A stretch of 64,000 nucleotides of DNA from Paenibacillus kyungheensis (GTDB lineage: Bacteria; Bacillota; Bacilli; Paenibacillales; Paenibacillaceae): NCBI RefSeq assembly GCF_028606985.1, contig NZ_CP117416.1, forward strand, positions 2,146,001-2,210,000, given 5' to 3'. Made by a program: the position numbers and the translations under genes. This document shows, piece after piece, positions 26,569 through 34,866 of this stretch; within the stretch, counting starts at the first letter, position 1, and each line of letters begins with the position of its first letter. The notes under the pieces were generated by a model, which was not told the origin of the DNA, made no database searches, and saw only the letters and a list, made by a program, of their open reading frames with translations.

Positions 26569-26778
26569 TAGGTATCTCACCTCTCGGAGCGGAGGGAATA
26601 CAATAGTTCTGAAAGAGCTAAAAGCTTTCGCAGAAAGCTACTTCGAAAGCATAAACCGCGCTCGCCTTTGAAGCCATATCCCTACCGCAAAGCGGAAATC
26701 AAAGGGATATGACTTCAACAGCGACGACAAGAACAATTGTATTCCCATAGCGGTCCCCCCCCCCACCATAGATACCTA
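26569..26778. repeat. 210-base nested palindromic element upstream of rhaA
   Basis: Outer arms TAGGTATCT (26569-26577)/AGATACCTA (26770-26778). Next, a 17-base arm starting GGGAATACAAT (26594-26610) matches its complement at 26730-26746 with one mismatch. Inside, TTGAAGCCATATCCCT (26668-26683) pairs with 26703-26718 with one mismatch and is capped by CCGC-AAA-GCGG (26685-26695); a second hairpin is AGCTTTC-GCA-GAAAGCT (26623-26639). The base composition is richer in G+C than the flanks. It looks like a closed multibranch RNA or a non-autonomous palindromic repeat. No such element recurs in this window. Class not recognised. Confidence 0.8.
26755..26764. repeat. Homopolymeric C10 tract
   Basis: Ten C in a row inside the right flank of the palindromic element, 40 bases before the rhaA start. 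Such tracts slip during replication and are rare in AT-rich DNA. Confidence 0.9.
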
Positions 26779-26804
26779 CCCATAAAATTGCCAAAGGAGC
26801 ACAA

Positions 26805-28022
26805 ATGATGAATGCCTACACCTTATTTGAAGCACAGCAACAGTCCCGCGGAATCGACCTGACCACTGTCCGTTCAAGATTGAAAGCGCTACAAATCGAA
26901 ACCCCTTCATGGGGATATGGAGATTCAGGAACTCGTTTCAAAGTATTTCAAAAAGTCGGTGTGCCTCGGACGCCGTTTGAAAAATTAGAAGATGCGGCTC
27001 AAGTGCACAAAGTAACAGGTGCTTGTTCATCCGTTGCCATTCATATTCCATGGGATAAGGTAGATGATTACAGCAAGTTACGAAGTCATGCAGAAAGTCT
27101 GGGAATTACGATCGGAGCAATCAATCCGAATCTGTTTCAAGATGAAGATTATATGCTAGGTAGCGTGACTCATGCAGATCCTGCTGTCCGTAACAAAGCT
27201 ATTGCTCATCTAAAAGAGTGTGTCGATATCGCCAAAGAAACCAAATCGAGAGATTTCAGCCTTTGGTTCGCAGATGGAACGAATTATCCCGGTCAGGGCA
27301 GTATTCGTCAACGGAAACACTGGATGCTAGAAGGATTACAAGAAATGTACAAAGTGCTAGATCCTCATATGCGGATGCTGATTGAATACAAATGTTTTGA
27401 ACCGGCTTTTTATCATACGGATATAGCCGATTGGGGCATGGCGTACAATTTATCGCTCAAATTAGGAGAGCAAGCACAAGTATTAGTGGATACCGGTCAT
27501 CATTTACCCGGAGCCAATGTCGAACATATTGTATCGTATCTGATTGATGAAGGTCGCTTGGGAGGATTTCATTTTAACAGTTATAAATATGCAGATGATG
27601 ATCTGGTTGTCGGTACCATGAATCCGTATGAGCTGTTTTTAATCTTTTATCAGATTCTGGATGCACTGGATAGTCAGGAACAGAAATTAGTCGATACCGT
27701 TAATAACATGCTCTATATGATTGACCAATCGCATAATATTGAATCCAAAATTCCTGCCATGATTCGCTCGGTGATGAATGTACAGACTCAATATGCCAAA
27801 GCGCTGTTGATCGATCATCAAGAAGTTGCCGAAGCACAACGTAAAGGCGATGTGCTTGGAGCAGAAGATGCGGTACGTAAAGCATTTGAATTTGACGTCA
27901 CTCCATTGTTACATTCGATTCGCGAAGAGATAGGTGTTCCTGTTGATCCGATGAAAGCATATATGGCTGATCATTACGGTCAATCGATTCTAGCGAGAGG
28001 CAAAGGTGGTGCAAGCTGGTGA
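26805..28022 (+). CDS. rhaA: L-rhamnose isomerase
   Basis: Converts L-rhamnose to L-rhamnulose, first step of the pathway. 405 residues, TIM-barrel metal-dependent isomerase of the type found in Bacillus and Pseudomonas rather than the E. coli RhaA proper. Probable metal and substrate residues: Glu in LIEYKCFEPAFYHTD, Asp/His in LVDTGHHLPGAN, and His in GRLGGFHFNSYKYADDDL. AAAGGAG lies 5 bases before the first ATG and 8 before the second (26808), so either may be used. The stop codon overlaps the GTG start of rhaB by four bases. B. subtilis has rhaM (mutarotase) between these genes; it is absent here. Confidence 0.92.
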   Translation: MMNAYTLFEAQQQSRGIDLTTVRSRLKALQIETPSWGYGDSGTRFKVFQKVGVPRTPFEKLEDAAQVHKVTGACSSVAIHIPWDKVDDYSKLRSHAESLGITIGAINPNLFQDEDYMLGSVTHADPAVRNKAIAHLKECVDIAKETKSRDFSLWFADGTNYPGQGSIRQRKHWMLEGLQEMYKVLDPHMRMLIEYKCFEPAFYHTDIADWGMAYNLSLKLGEQAQVLVDTGHHLPGANVEHIVSYLIDEGRLGGFHFNSYKYADDDLVVGTMNPYELFLIFYQILDALDSQEQKLVDTVNNMLYMIDQSHNIESKIPAMIRSVMNVQTQYAKALLIDHQEVAEAQRKGDVLGAEDAVRKAFEFDVTPLLHSIREEIGVPVDPMKAYMADHYGQSILARGKGGASW

Positions 28023-29494
28023 GTATCCTTGCTTATGATCTAGGAGCAGGCAGTGGACGAGCGATTATTGGCAGACTGACCGATAACCGGATCGTGACAC
28101 AAGAAATTCATCGTTTTGCTAATGAACCGGTCAAAGTAGGCGATCGTCTACACTGGGATATTTTGCGTCTATATCATGAAATTCAGCAAGGATTGATGAT
28201 TGCCAAGCAAGAGCATATGTTGCCAGATAGTATTGGCATCGATTCATGGGCTGTCGATTATGGATTGATCGGGCGACATGGAGAATTATTAGGCAATCCC
28301 TATCATTACCGAGATTGGCATACGCATGGAGTGATGGAGAAAGTACAGGAACATCTATCTCAGAGTGCTATTTTCCAGACGACAGGGATTCAATTTCTTT
28401 CTTTTAATACGATCTATCAGTTAGCATCATTACGTCAGAGTGATTCACCTTTACTGAGTGAAGCCGAGCGCTTTTTGATGATTCCTGATTTATTACGTTA
28501 TTTTCTAACTGGTGAAATGATCAATGAATTTACGAATGCGACAACAACCCAACTTTTTAATGCTAGACAGGGGGATTGGGATCGCAAATTGTTATCCAGT
28601 ATCGGTATTCCAGCTTCATGGTTCAGCACACCAGTTCAACCTGGAGCATCGGCAGGACGCTTACGCTCATCATTGATGGTTGATCTAGGCATCCCGTCGA
28701 TCCCTGTGACGGCTGTAGCCGAGCATGATACCGCTTCTGCTGTAGTAGCTGTACCTGCTGTATCGAAAGATTTTGCTTACTTGAGTTGTGGCACATGGTC
28801 GCTGATGGGTACAGAAGTCAGTGAACCTGTGATTACAGAACAAGCGATGCAATGGAATTTTACTAATGAAGGCGGCGCTTACGGCACCTATCGTTTGCTC
28901 AAAAATATTATGGGATTATGGATTTTCCAAGAAGTGAAGCGAGAAGCCGAGCGAGAAGGACATCACTATTCATTTGAACAATGGATTCATGATGCAGAGC
29001 AAGCTCCAGCTTTTGCCGCTCTTATCGATCCAGATGATGTATTGTTTCTTCATGCAGGTGATATGCGTTCACGGATTCGGCAGTATTGTCGCCAGACGGG
29101 TCAGCAACCACCAGATACGTATGGAGCGATTACACGCTGTATTTTTGAAAGTCTAGCTTTGAAATATCGCTATGTGCTGGAACTTACCGAGCAATTATCA
29201 GGTAACACTTTTGAAGGATTGCATATGGTAGGTGGCGGTATCCAAAATAAACTGTTATGCCAGTGGTCAGCGAATGCAATCGGTCGTCCGGTATGGGCGG
29301 GGCCTGCGGAGGGAAGCGCAATTGGCAATTTAGCGGTACAATGGATAGCACAGGGGACATTCAAAAACATGCAGGAAGCAAGAACAGTGATCCGTCATTC
29401 TTTTCCTATCGAAATCTATGAACCGGAGCAGGTACAAGCTTGGGAAGAAGCGTACGGGCAATTTCTGCGATTGATTACAGTGTCTACCCAATAA
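28019..29494 (+). CDS. rhaB: Rhamnulokinase
   Basis: Phosphorylates L-rhamnulose to rhamnulose-1-phosphate with ATP. 491 residues, FGGY sugar-kinase family: N-terminal phosphate motif YDLGAGSGRAIIG, substrate block GIDSWAVDYGLIG, catalytic Asp region AEHDTASAVV, SCGTWSLMGTE and adenosine motif LHMVGGGIQNKLLCQWSAN. Starts at GTG inside a GTGA overlap with rhaA, implying translational coupling. Length is as usual for RhaB. The DeoR regulator follows after 20 bases. Confidence 0.95.
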   Translation: MSILAYDLGAGSGRAIIGRLTDNRIVTQEIHRFANEPVKVGDRLHWDILRLYHEIQQGLMIAKQEHMLPDSIGIDSWAVDYGLIGRHGELLGNPYHYRDWHTHGVMEKVQEHLSQSAIFQTTGIQFLSFNTIYQLASLRQSDSPLLSEAERFLMIPDLLRYFLTGEMINEFTNATTTQLFNARQGDWDRKLLSSIGIPASWFSTPVQPGASAGRLRSSLMVDLGIPSIPVTAVAEHDTASAVVAVPAVSKDFAYLSCGTWSLMGTEVSEPVITEQAMQWNFTNEGGAYGTYRLLKNIMGLWIFQEVKREAEREGHHYSFEQWIHDAEQAPAFAALIDPDDVLFLHAGDMRSRIRQYCRQTGQQPPDTYGAITRCIFESLALKYRYVLELTEQLSGNTFEGLHMVGGGIQNKLLCQWSANAIGRPVWAGPAEGSAIGNLAVQWIAQGTFKNMQEARTVIRHSFPIEIYEPEQVQAWEEAYGQFLRLITVSTQ

Positions 29495-29514
29495 CGATAC
29501 GGAGTGTGGCTGAT

Positions 29515-30273
29515 ATGTTGGTGGCAGAACGATACGATATGATTGTAAGACTGGTCAATGAAAAAGGAAGTATGCGTGTAACAGAACTCAGTGAGCAGTG
29601 TCAGGTGACCGAAGAAACGATTCGGCGTGATCTGGATCGACTGGAACGTCAAGGATTACTACGTCGCTCCCATGGTGGCGCAGTCAGTGTCAAAGATGAA
29701 CAACCGGAGACCCCATTTTCAGAACGTGAGATCACATATGCAGAAGAAAAGCGGCGTATCGCTAGAGAAGCGATTAAGCTTATTCAACCGCAAGATCGCA
29801 TTATACTGGATGCCAGTACAACAGCATGGTATATGGCAGAAAGCCTACCAGATATTCCATTAACGGTACTGACCAATTCGATTCGTGTGGCGACTCAACT
29901 TAGCAATAAAGAAAAGATAGATGTCATTTCGACAGGTGGATTGTTATTGTCACGTTCATTGTCTTTTGTCGGGCCGTTAGCTGAGCGTTCACTGGATACG
30001 TATTATGTAGATAAAGTATTTCTGTCCTGCAAAGGGATTCATGTTGAACGTGGCATTAGCGAGTCTAATGAAATGCAAGGACGAGTGAAGCAGAAAATGG
30101 TTGGTATGGCGGATAAAGTGATTTTGCTTGCGGATGCAAGTAAATTCGGTGTACAAGCATTCACCCATGTGATGGATCTTAGTGAAGTGCACGAATTGAT
30201 CACAGACCGTCGTCTATCTACTGCTGTCATCGACCAATTCAAAGAACAATCGATCAATGTTACGGTAGTTTGA
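29515..30273 (+). CDS. rhaR: DeoR-family repressor of the rhamnose locus
   Basis: 252 residues. N-terminal DeoR winged helix (AERYDMIVRLVNEKGSMRV, then ELSEQCQVTEETIRRDLDRL and LLRRSHGGAV) and a C-terminal sugar-phosphate sensor domain (ILDASTTAWYMAESL, VSTGGLLL-type ISTGGLLLSRS, ADASKFG). I start it at ATG 29515, with GGAG 9 bases upstream; 25 earlier in-frame codons lie in the rhaB end. By position and by analogy with B. subtilis RhaR it should repress rhaEW, and probably rhaABR, until rhamnulose-1-phosphate appears; the direct repeats at 23994-24047 are candidate binding sites. Confidence 0.9.
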   Translation: MLVAERYDMIVRLVNEKGSMRVTELSEQCQVTEETIRRDLDRLERQGLLRRSHGGAVSVKDEQPETPFSEREITYAEEKRRIAREAIKLIQPQDRIILDASTTAWYMAESLPDIPLTVLTNSIRVATQLSNKEKIDVISTGGLLLSRSLSFVGPLAERSLDTYYVDKVFLSCKGIHVERGISESNEMQGRVKQKMVGMADKVILLADASKFGVQAFTHVMDLSEVHELITDRRLSTAVIDQFKEQSINVTVV

Positions 30274-30452
30274 TACAGCTAATATTATACAAACGGAATT
30301 AGCCTGGGATGAGGCAGTAAAAATACACGATTGTCTGTTGTCTAATAAAATGACGTTATTGATATCGAAAATATAGCATGGATACAAACAAAGATATGAA
30401 TAACAACAAGATACAAGTATAGGTAGCAATAGCGCATAGATATGTAAATAAC

Positions 30453-30490
30453 AGATGGCAGTCGTAGACGATATGGCTGTCATCTTATTT
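30453..30490 (+). terminator. Terminator between rhaR and lutA
   Basis: AGATGGCAGTCGT pairs with ACGAT..GCTGTCATCT with small bulges (30453-30485), then TTATTTAT. Weak U-tail, so some read-through into lutABC is likely. Confidence 0.55.
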
Positions 30491-30512
30491 ATAAATGAAA
30501 GAGGTGTGCAGA

Positions 30513-31241
30513 TTGAAAGTATCGTTATTTATTACTTGTCTGAGTGATGCAATCTATCCCAAAGTCGGTGAAGCGATGGTACGTCTATTGGCTGCACATG
30601 GTATCCAGCTTGATTTCCCTCCAGTGCAGACTTGTTGCGGTCAGCCTTCTTACAATAGTGGATATTGGGATGAGACGAGAACAGCAGCACGCACGATTTT
30701 GAAAGCGTTTGAATCTAGCGACTTTGTCGTATCTCCATCCGGTTCTTGTACGTATATGATCCATCATTATCCTGAATTATTCAAAGACGAACCTGAATAT
30801 CTAGCATTAGCCCATGAGCTAGAAAGCAAAACATATGAATTTACACAATTTCTAGTCAAAGTATTAGGAATTACCGATATCGGAGCAGCTTTTCCTCACA
30901 AAGTTACGTATCATCCGTCCTGTCATGGTAGCCGCCTACTCGGGATCAAAGACGAACCGATTGCATTGTTACATCAGGTACAAGGATTAGAGTTAGTGCC
31001 GTTACCTTTTGCGGAAGATTGCTGTGGATTTGGAGGGACATTTGCTGTGAAGATGGCAGATATCTCAGGTGCTATGGTGACAGAGAAAGTCGATCATATC
31101 AAAGAAACAGAAGCTGAAGTATTGGTCGGTCTTGATATGGCATGTCTGATGAATATAGCAGGCAATCTTAGGCATCGTGGTGAACATGTGCGAGTGATGC
31201 ACCTCGCAGAACTTCTATATGAAGGAGTGAATATACGATGA
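30513..31241 (+). CDS. lutA: Lactate utilisation protein A (CCG-domain)
   Basis: Part of the LutABC iron-sulfur L-lactate dehydrogenase that oxidises L-lactate to pyruvate. 242 residues with two cysteine-rich CCG domains: TCCGQPSYNSGY (first) and YHPSCHGSR...DCCGFGGTFAVK (second), which resemble the heterodisulfide reductase/glycolate oxidase GlcF domains. TTG start at 30513 with GAAAGAGGTG upstream gives the family N-terminus MKVSLFITCLSD; an ATG at 30495 would lie on the ribosome site. The stop overlaps lutB by 4 bases (ATGA). Confidence 0.93.
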   Translation: MKVSLFITCLSDAIYPKVGEAMVRLLAAHGIQLDFPPVQTCCGQPSYNSGYWDETRTAARTILKAFESSDFVVSPSGSCTYMIHHYPELFKDEPEYLALAHELESKTYEFTQFLVKVLGITDIGAAFPHKVTYHPSCHGSRLLGIKDEPIALLHQVQGLELVPLPFAEDCCGFGGTFAVKMADISGAMVTEKVDHIKETEAEVLVGLDMACLMNIAGNLRHRGEHVRVMHLAELLYEGVNIR

Positions 31242-32776
31242 ATCCAGCATCTTCGACACGTGGAACAGTGAAAGAACGGGCAGATATCGCGCTGAATGAT
31301 GATTTTCTACGCAATGCCGTTCGTTTTACAACCGATCGTCTACGTAGTGGTAAAAAAGTAGCATCTACCGAACATGGTAACTGGGAAGAGTGGCGTGAGC
31401 GAGGTAGACAGATTCGTCTGCATACGATTGCTCATCTGGATTATTATCTGAATCTATTTGTAGAAAATGCTCGTAGTCATGGAGTCCATGTCCATTTCGC
31501 AGATAATGCAGTAGAAGCTACCGACATTGTTATGACCATTGCCAAGCATAAAGAAGCGCAGTCTGTGATCAAATCCAAATCGATGGTATCCGAAGAAGTG
31601 CATATTAACCGCGCGCTTGAATTGTCCGGGATCGAAGCGATTGAAAGTGATCTAGGAGAGTACATTATTCAATTAGCCGGTGAAGGGCCTTCGCATATCG
31701 TTATTCCAGCTATTCACAAAAATCGTTATCAGATTGCAGAATTATTATCTGAAGATGCCGGGGAAACATTAGAACCGGATACTACGATTCTAGCAGGGTA
31801 TGTACGGCGCAAACTACGGCAGAAATTTTTAGAAGCCGATATTGGAATGACCGGATGTAACTTTGCGATTGCAGAGACCGGTTCTATGGTGTTATTTGAA
31901 AATGAAGGCAATGCTCGGATGGTGACGACGGTTCCCAAGACACAAATTACTTTGATGGGTATGGAGCGGATCGTACCTTCATGGGCGGATCTTGAAGTGA
32001 TGGCTACACTTCTGCCCCGTTCAGCTACAGGACAGCGCTTAACGATGTATATGTCTGGAATCAGTGGCCCGAAGCGGACAGCAGATGCCGATGGACCGGA
32101 AGAAATGCATATTATTATTGTAGATAATGGTCGCTCTCAGCAATTGGGTGATCCTGAATTTCAAGAATTGCTAAATTGCATTCGCTGTGGGGCTTGTCTG
32201 AATGTTTGTCCTGTATATCGTCAGATCGGTGGTCACTCTTATGGTGGAACATATAGTGGGCCGATCGGAGCAGTCTTAACACCTGCACTTAACAAAAATG
32301 TTGCAGAGTGGGACGATATCGCCAGTGCATCCAGTCTATGTGGTGCTTGTTATGAAGCTTGCCCTGTCAAAATTCCGCTCCATGATATGCTTGTCTCATT
32401 ACGACGACGCAAAGTGGAACGGGGTCATGGCGATAAGCTTGAAGCACTTGGCATGAAAGGGTTCGCAACTCTTATGGCGAATTCCAAACGGTTCGCTATG
32501 GCAATGAGACTCGGTAAAATCGCTCAAAAACCGTTAGTGCATAACAAAGGCATTACACTCAAATTAGGCCCTTTAAAAGGATGGAATACGTACAGAGTAG
32601 CACCCACATTAGCCGATCATTCTTTCCGCGATCAATGGAAAGAACTATCGACAGACACTGCACGTCAACCGAAAATAATAGAACCTGCTGTACAGAAGCG
32701 GATGGAACAGGTACTTGCAGATCGTCAAAATGGCAAGCATACAAGTCGAACAGGAGGGGTATCGCATGACCAATAA
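31238..32776 (+). CDS. lutB: Lactate utilisation protein B (4Fe-4S)
   Basis: 512 residues. An LUD-type N-terminal domain (VIKSKSMVSEEVHINRALE, then GIEAIESDLGEYIIQL, and TGCNFAIAETGSMV) precedes a ferredoxin-like part with two clusters: CIRCGACLNVCPVYRQ (first Cys 314) and LCGACYEACPVKIPL (first Cys 368). It passes electrons in the LutABC complex. Overlaps both neighbours: 4 bases with lutA and 11 with lutC, so the three are one translation-coupled operon. Confidence 0.94.
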   Translation: MNPASSTRGTVKERADIALNDDFLRNAVRFTTDRLRSGKKVASTEHGNWEEWRERGRQIRLHTIAHLDYYLNLFVENARSHGVHVHFADNAVEATDIVMTIAKHKEAQSVIKSKSMVSEEVHINRALELSGIEAIESDLGEYIIQLAGEGPSHIVIPAIHKNRYQIAELLSEDAGETLEPDTTILAGYVRRKLRQKFLEADIGMTGCNFAIAETGSMVLFENEGNARMVTTVPKTQITLMGMERIVPSWADLEVMATLLPRSATGQRLTMYMSGISGPKRTADADGPEEMHIIIVDNGRSQQLGDPEFQELLNCIRCGACLNVCPVYRQIGGHSYGGTYSGPIGAVLTPALNKNVAEWDDIASASSLCGACYEACPVKIPLHDMLVSLRRRKVERGHGDKLEALGMKGFATLMANSKRFAMAMRLGKIAQKPLVHNKGITLKLGPLKGWNTYRVAPTLADHSFRDQWKELSTDTARQPKIIEPAVQKRMEQVLADRQNGKHTSRTGGVSHDQ

Positions 32777-33599
32777 AGATACATCACATACTCCTTCTTC
32801 TAGTAAGCCACCAGTAGTTATACCCAATCCTGTGAGTTCTCATCTTACATCTGATCCTGCACAACCTATATCACCACAAGCAGATTGGCTTAACGAATTA
32901 GAACAAAAGTCCAAATCCAAACAGCAGACGTTTATGAATCATATTGCTGATCGTTTACAGCGTCCACGCATTCAAGAAGCACCCTCACATCCTTTTCGCG
33001 GTGCACCGGATTTCTGGCATGATTTCAACTGGGATGAAGCTGAAAAGATCGAAAAATTCACCAAGCATTTTACCGAAGTAGGTGGCAATGTCTTACAGAT
33101 GAAGTCGTTGGAAGAAGCAGGCACTTTTATTGCAGACCAGAGTCATCTGCTCAAAGCCCGTTATATTGTTCGCCAGCAATTACCGGAAATGCAAGCATTA
33201 ACACTGGAACAACGCTTACCGAATGTGCAGATTTCAGCATGGAATAGCCATCCAGAAGAAGCATGGAAAGCACGAGCCGCCGAAGCTGATATTGGGGTTG
33301 TATTCGCAGATGGAGCCGCCGCTTATACAGGCACAGTTATGGTCACATCTTCTGAATTACAAGGTCGATCAGTGAGTTTATTACCGACAGTCTGTATAAT
33401 CCTACTCCCTATAGATCGACTGCATACACGGTTAGGTGAACTATTACTACCATGGGATACGAAAGGCAGAGAACATCTACCCGCGGGTATTCATTTTATC
33501 TCAGGCCCAAGCCGTTCTTCGGATATTGAAAATGAACTAACGATCGGTGTACATGGCCCGGGTATTGTGTATACGTTGTTGATTGAATCTATCGACTAA
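32766..33599 (+). CDS. lutC: Lactate utilisation protein C (LUD domain)
   Basis: 277 residues, LUD-domain subunit of the LutABC lactate oxidation complex. ATG 32766 with CAGGAGGGG 7 bases upstream. The family core is present: ADIGVVFADGAAAYTGTVMV, and C-terminal FISGPSRSSDIENELTIGVHGPG (in two runs ISGPSRSSDIENELT and IGVHGPG). The N-terminal ~40 residues (Ser/Pro-rich) are longer than I recall for B. subtilis LutC. Ends 32 bases before a good terminator. Located directly after the rhamnose genes, whose product is L-lactate. Confidence 0.92.
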   Translation: MTNKDTSHTPSSSKPPVVIPNPVSSHLTSDPAQPISPQADWLNELEQKSKSKQQTFMNHIADRLQRPRIQEAPSHPFRGAPDFWHDFNWDEAEKIEKFTKHFTEVGGNVLQMKSLEEAGTFIADQSHLLKARYIVRQQLPEMQALTLEQRLPNVQISAWNSHPEEAWKARAAEADIGVVFADGAAAYTGTVMVTSSELQGRSVSLLPTVCIILLPIDRLHTRLGELLLPWDTKGREHLPAGIHFISGPSRSSDIENELTIGVHGPGIVYTLLIESID

Positions 33600-33630
33600 C
33601 GAATCGCTGATAACTAGATATGTATATAAA

Positions 33631-33667
33631 AAGTACTGATTACAGTTATTTGTAGTCAGTATTTTTT
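33631..33667. terminator. Bidirectional terminator after lutC
   Basis: AGTACTGATTACA pairs with TGTAGTCAGTA with one bulge-like mismatch; T6 on the plus side and A5 on the other. Also serves the minus-strand small gene. Confidence 0.78.
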
Positions 33668-33782
33668 ATATAGCAAAGATAAACTGATAAACTCCCATCA
33701 GTACAAATAACACCAAAATACATAATAGAACTATCCAAAACATCTTCCATTTTTGACGGTGAGATCGATTGTGCTGTTTCAT
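33666..33782 (-). CDS. Small single-pass membrane protein, 38 residues
   Basis: Reads MKQHNRSHRQKWKMFW followed by an uncharged run IVLLCILVLFVLMGVYQFIF and a two-residue end. A basic N-terminus and about 22 hydrophobic residues make it a clear single-pass membrane peptide, N-terminus inside. AAAGGAG lies 9 bases before ATG, and its end meets the terminator at 33631-33667. Too short for normal gene calling. Could be a small regulator of a membrane protein or a phospho-relay; no family recognised. Confidence 0.68.
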   Translation of the reverse strand: MKQHNRSHRQKWKMFWIVLLCILVLFVLMGVYQFIFAI

Positions 33783-33990
33783 TATTGGCATCTCCTTTAG
33801 TCATTTTAAATAGATCATTTGGCGTAAAATGCGAAGATATTAAATCACTAAGTATAAGGGCTTGACGGTATCACTCCATCCCAATAATAGCTTATTTTTG
33901 AACGGTTTTATCCTATTTAAGCTATCGTTTGTGTAAAAATGGGTATATGAATAGAAGTCCTATTTTTATAAATAGATGGAGGGGTATACG

Positions 33991-34749
33991 ATGAAAATGT
34001 CAGGAAATACAATATTAATTACAGGTGGAGCTTCAGGAATTGGCTTGGCTTTTGCCAAACGATTTATGGCACTGGGCAATACTGTTATTATTTGCGGAAG
34101 ACGTAAAGAGTGGTTGGAAGATGTGCAAAAACAATACCCGGCATTACATACGATCGTAACCGATATCGCTGAAGAAGCTCATCGTGTTGGACTGGCAGAT
34201 CGTGTGCTAACCGAGTTCCCAAAATTAAATATGATTATGAACAATGCAGGCATACAGCGTAATTTTTCAATGCAAGATACGCAAATTAGTTGGTCAGCTC
34301 ATCGTCAAGAATTAGCGATCAATTTGGATGCACCGATTCATTTGACGACATTATTTTTACCTCATCTTCGCCAGCAGACAAATGCGGCTATTATCAATGT
34401 CACTTCAGGGCTTTCATTCTCGCCTAAGGCGTCTGCACCAATCTACTGCGCAACCAAAGCAGCGCTACATTCGTTTACCTTATCGTTGCGTCAACAATTA
34501 TTAGGTTCACCGATCGATGTAGTCGAGATTATACCACCTGGCGTAAATACCGATCTCGGTGGAGTAGGATTACATGATTGGGGTGTGCCTGTAGACGAAT
34601 TTGCAGATAGTATTATGGAGCGAATTGAAGCAGGTGAAGTGGAAGTAGGTTACGGTAGCTCAGAGAAATCCCGTCTGGCTTCACGAGCTGAATTGGATGA
34701 AATATTTCAAAATATGAATGGTCAAAAAGCTTCTCCGCAGATATTATAA
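33991..34749 (+). CDS. Short-chain dehydrogenase, DltE-like
   Basis: 252 residues. Cofactor motif ITGGASGIGLAFA, NNAG at about residue 85, Ser in VTSGLSF and Tyr-x-x-x-Lys in IYCATKAAL. The C-terminal PPGVNTDLGG and overall pattern are like B. subtilis DltE and E. coli-type SDRs named classical oxidoreductases. ATG 33991 has GGAGGGG 6 bases upstream. Although DltE is named after the D-alanylation cluster, no dlt gene is nearby, and the substrate is unknown. Followed by a terminator shared with the convergent MFS gene region. Confidence 0.85.
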   Translation: MKMSGNTILITGGASGIGLAFAKRFMALGNTVIICGRRKEWLEDVQKQYPALHTIVTDIAEEAHRVGLADRVLTEFPKLNMIMNNAGIQRNFSMQDTQISWSAHRQELAINLDAPIHLTTLFLPHLRQQTNAAIINVTSGLSFSPKASAPIYCATKAALHSFTLSLRQQLLGSPIDVVEIIPPGVNTDLGGVGLHDWGVPVDEFADSIMERIEAGEVEVGYGSSEKSRLASRAELDEIFQNMNGQKASPQIL

Positions 34750-34813
34750 GTAATACTTTATTGCCTATTGTATATCTAAATATAGTCTATCCATAGATAC
34801 ATCCCCAATAGAA

Positions 34814-34866
34814 TGCCGGTTAATCACAGGTTACGTAAAAGACTTGTGGTTAGCCGGGTTTTTTAG
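34814..34866 (+). terminator. Terminator after the DltE-like gene
   Basis: GCCGGTTAATCACA pairs with TTGTGGTTAGCCGG with a few mismatches, then TTTTTT. Overlaps the last codons of the convergent MFS gene. Confidence 0.75.

Noticed and set aside
26569-26778. Insertion sequence
   Set aside because: No transposase frame inside, and no target-site duplication recognised at the ends.
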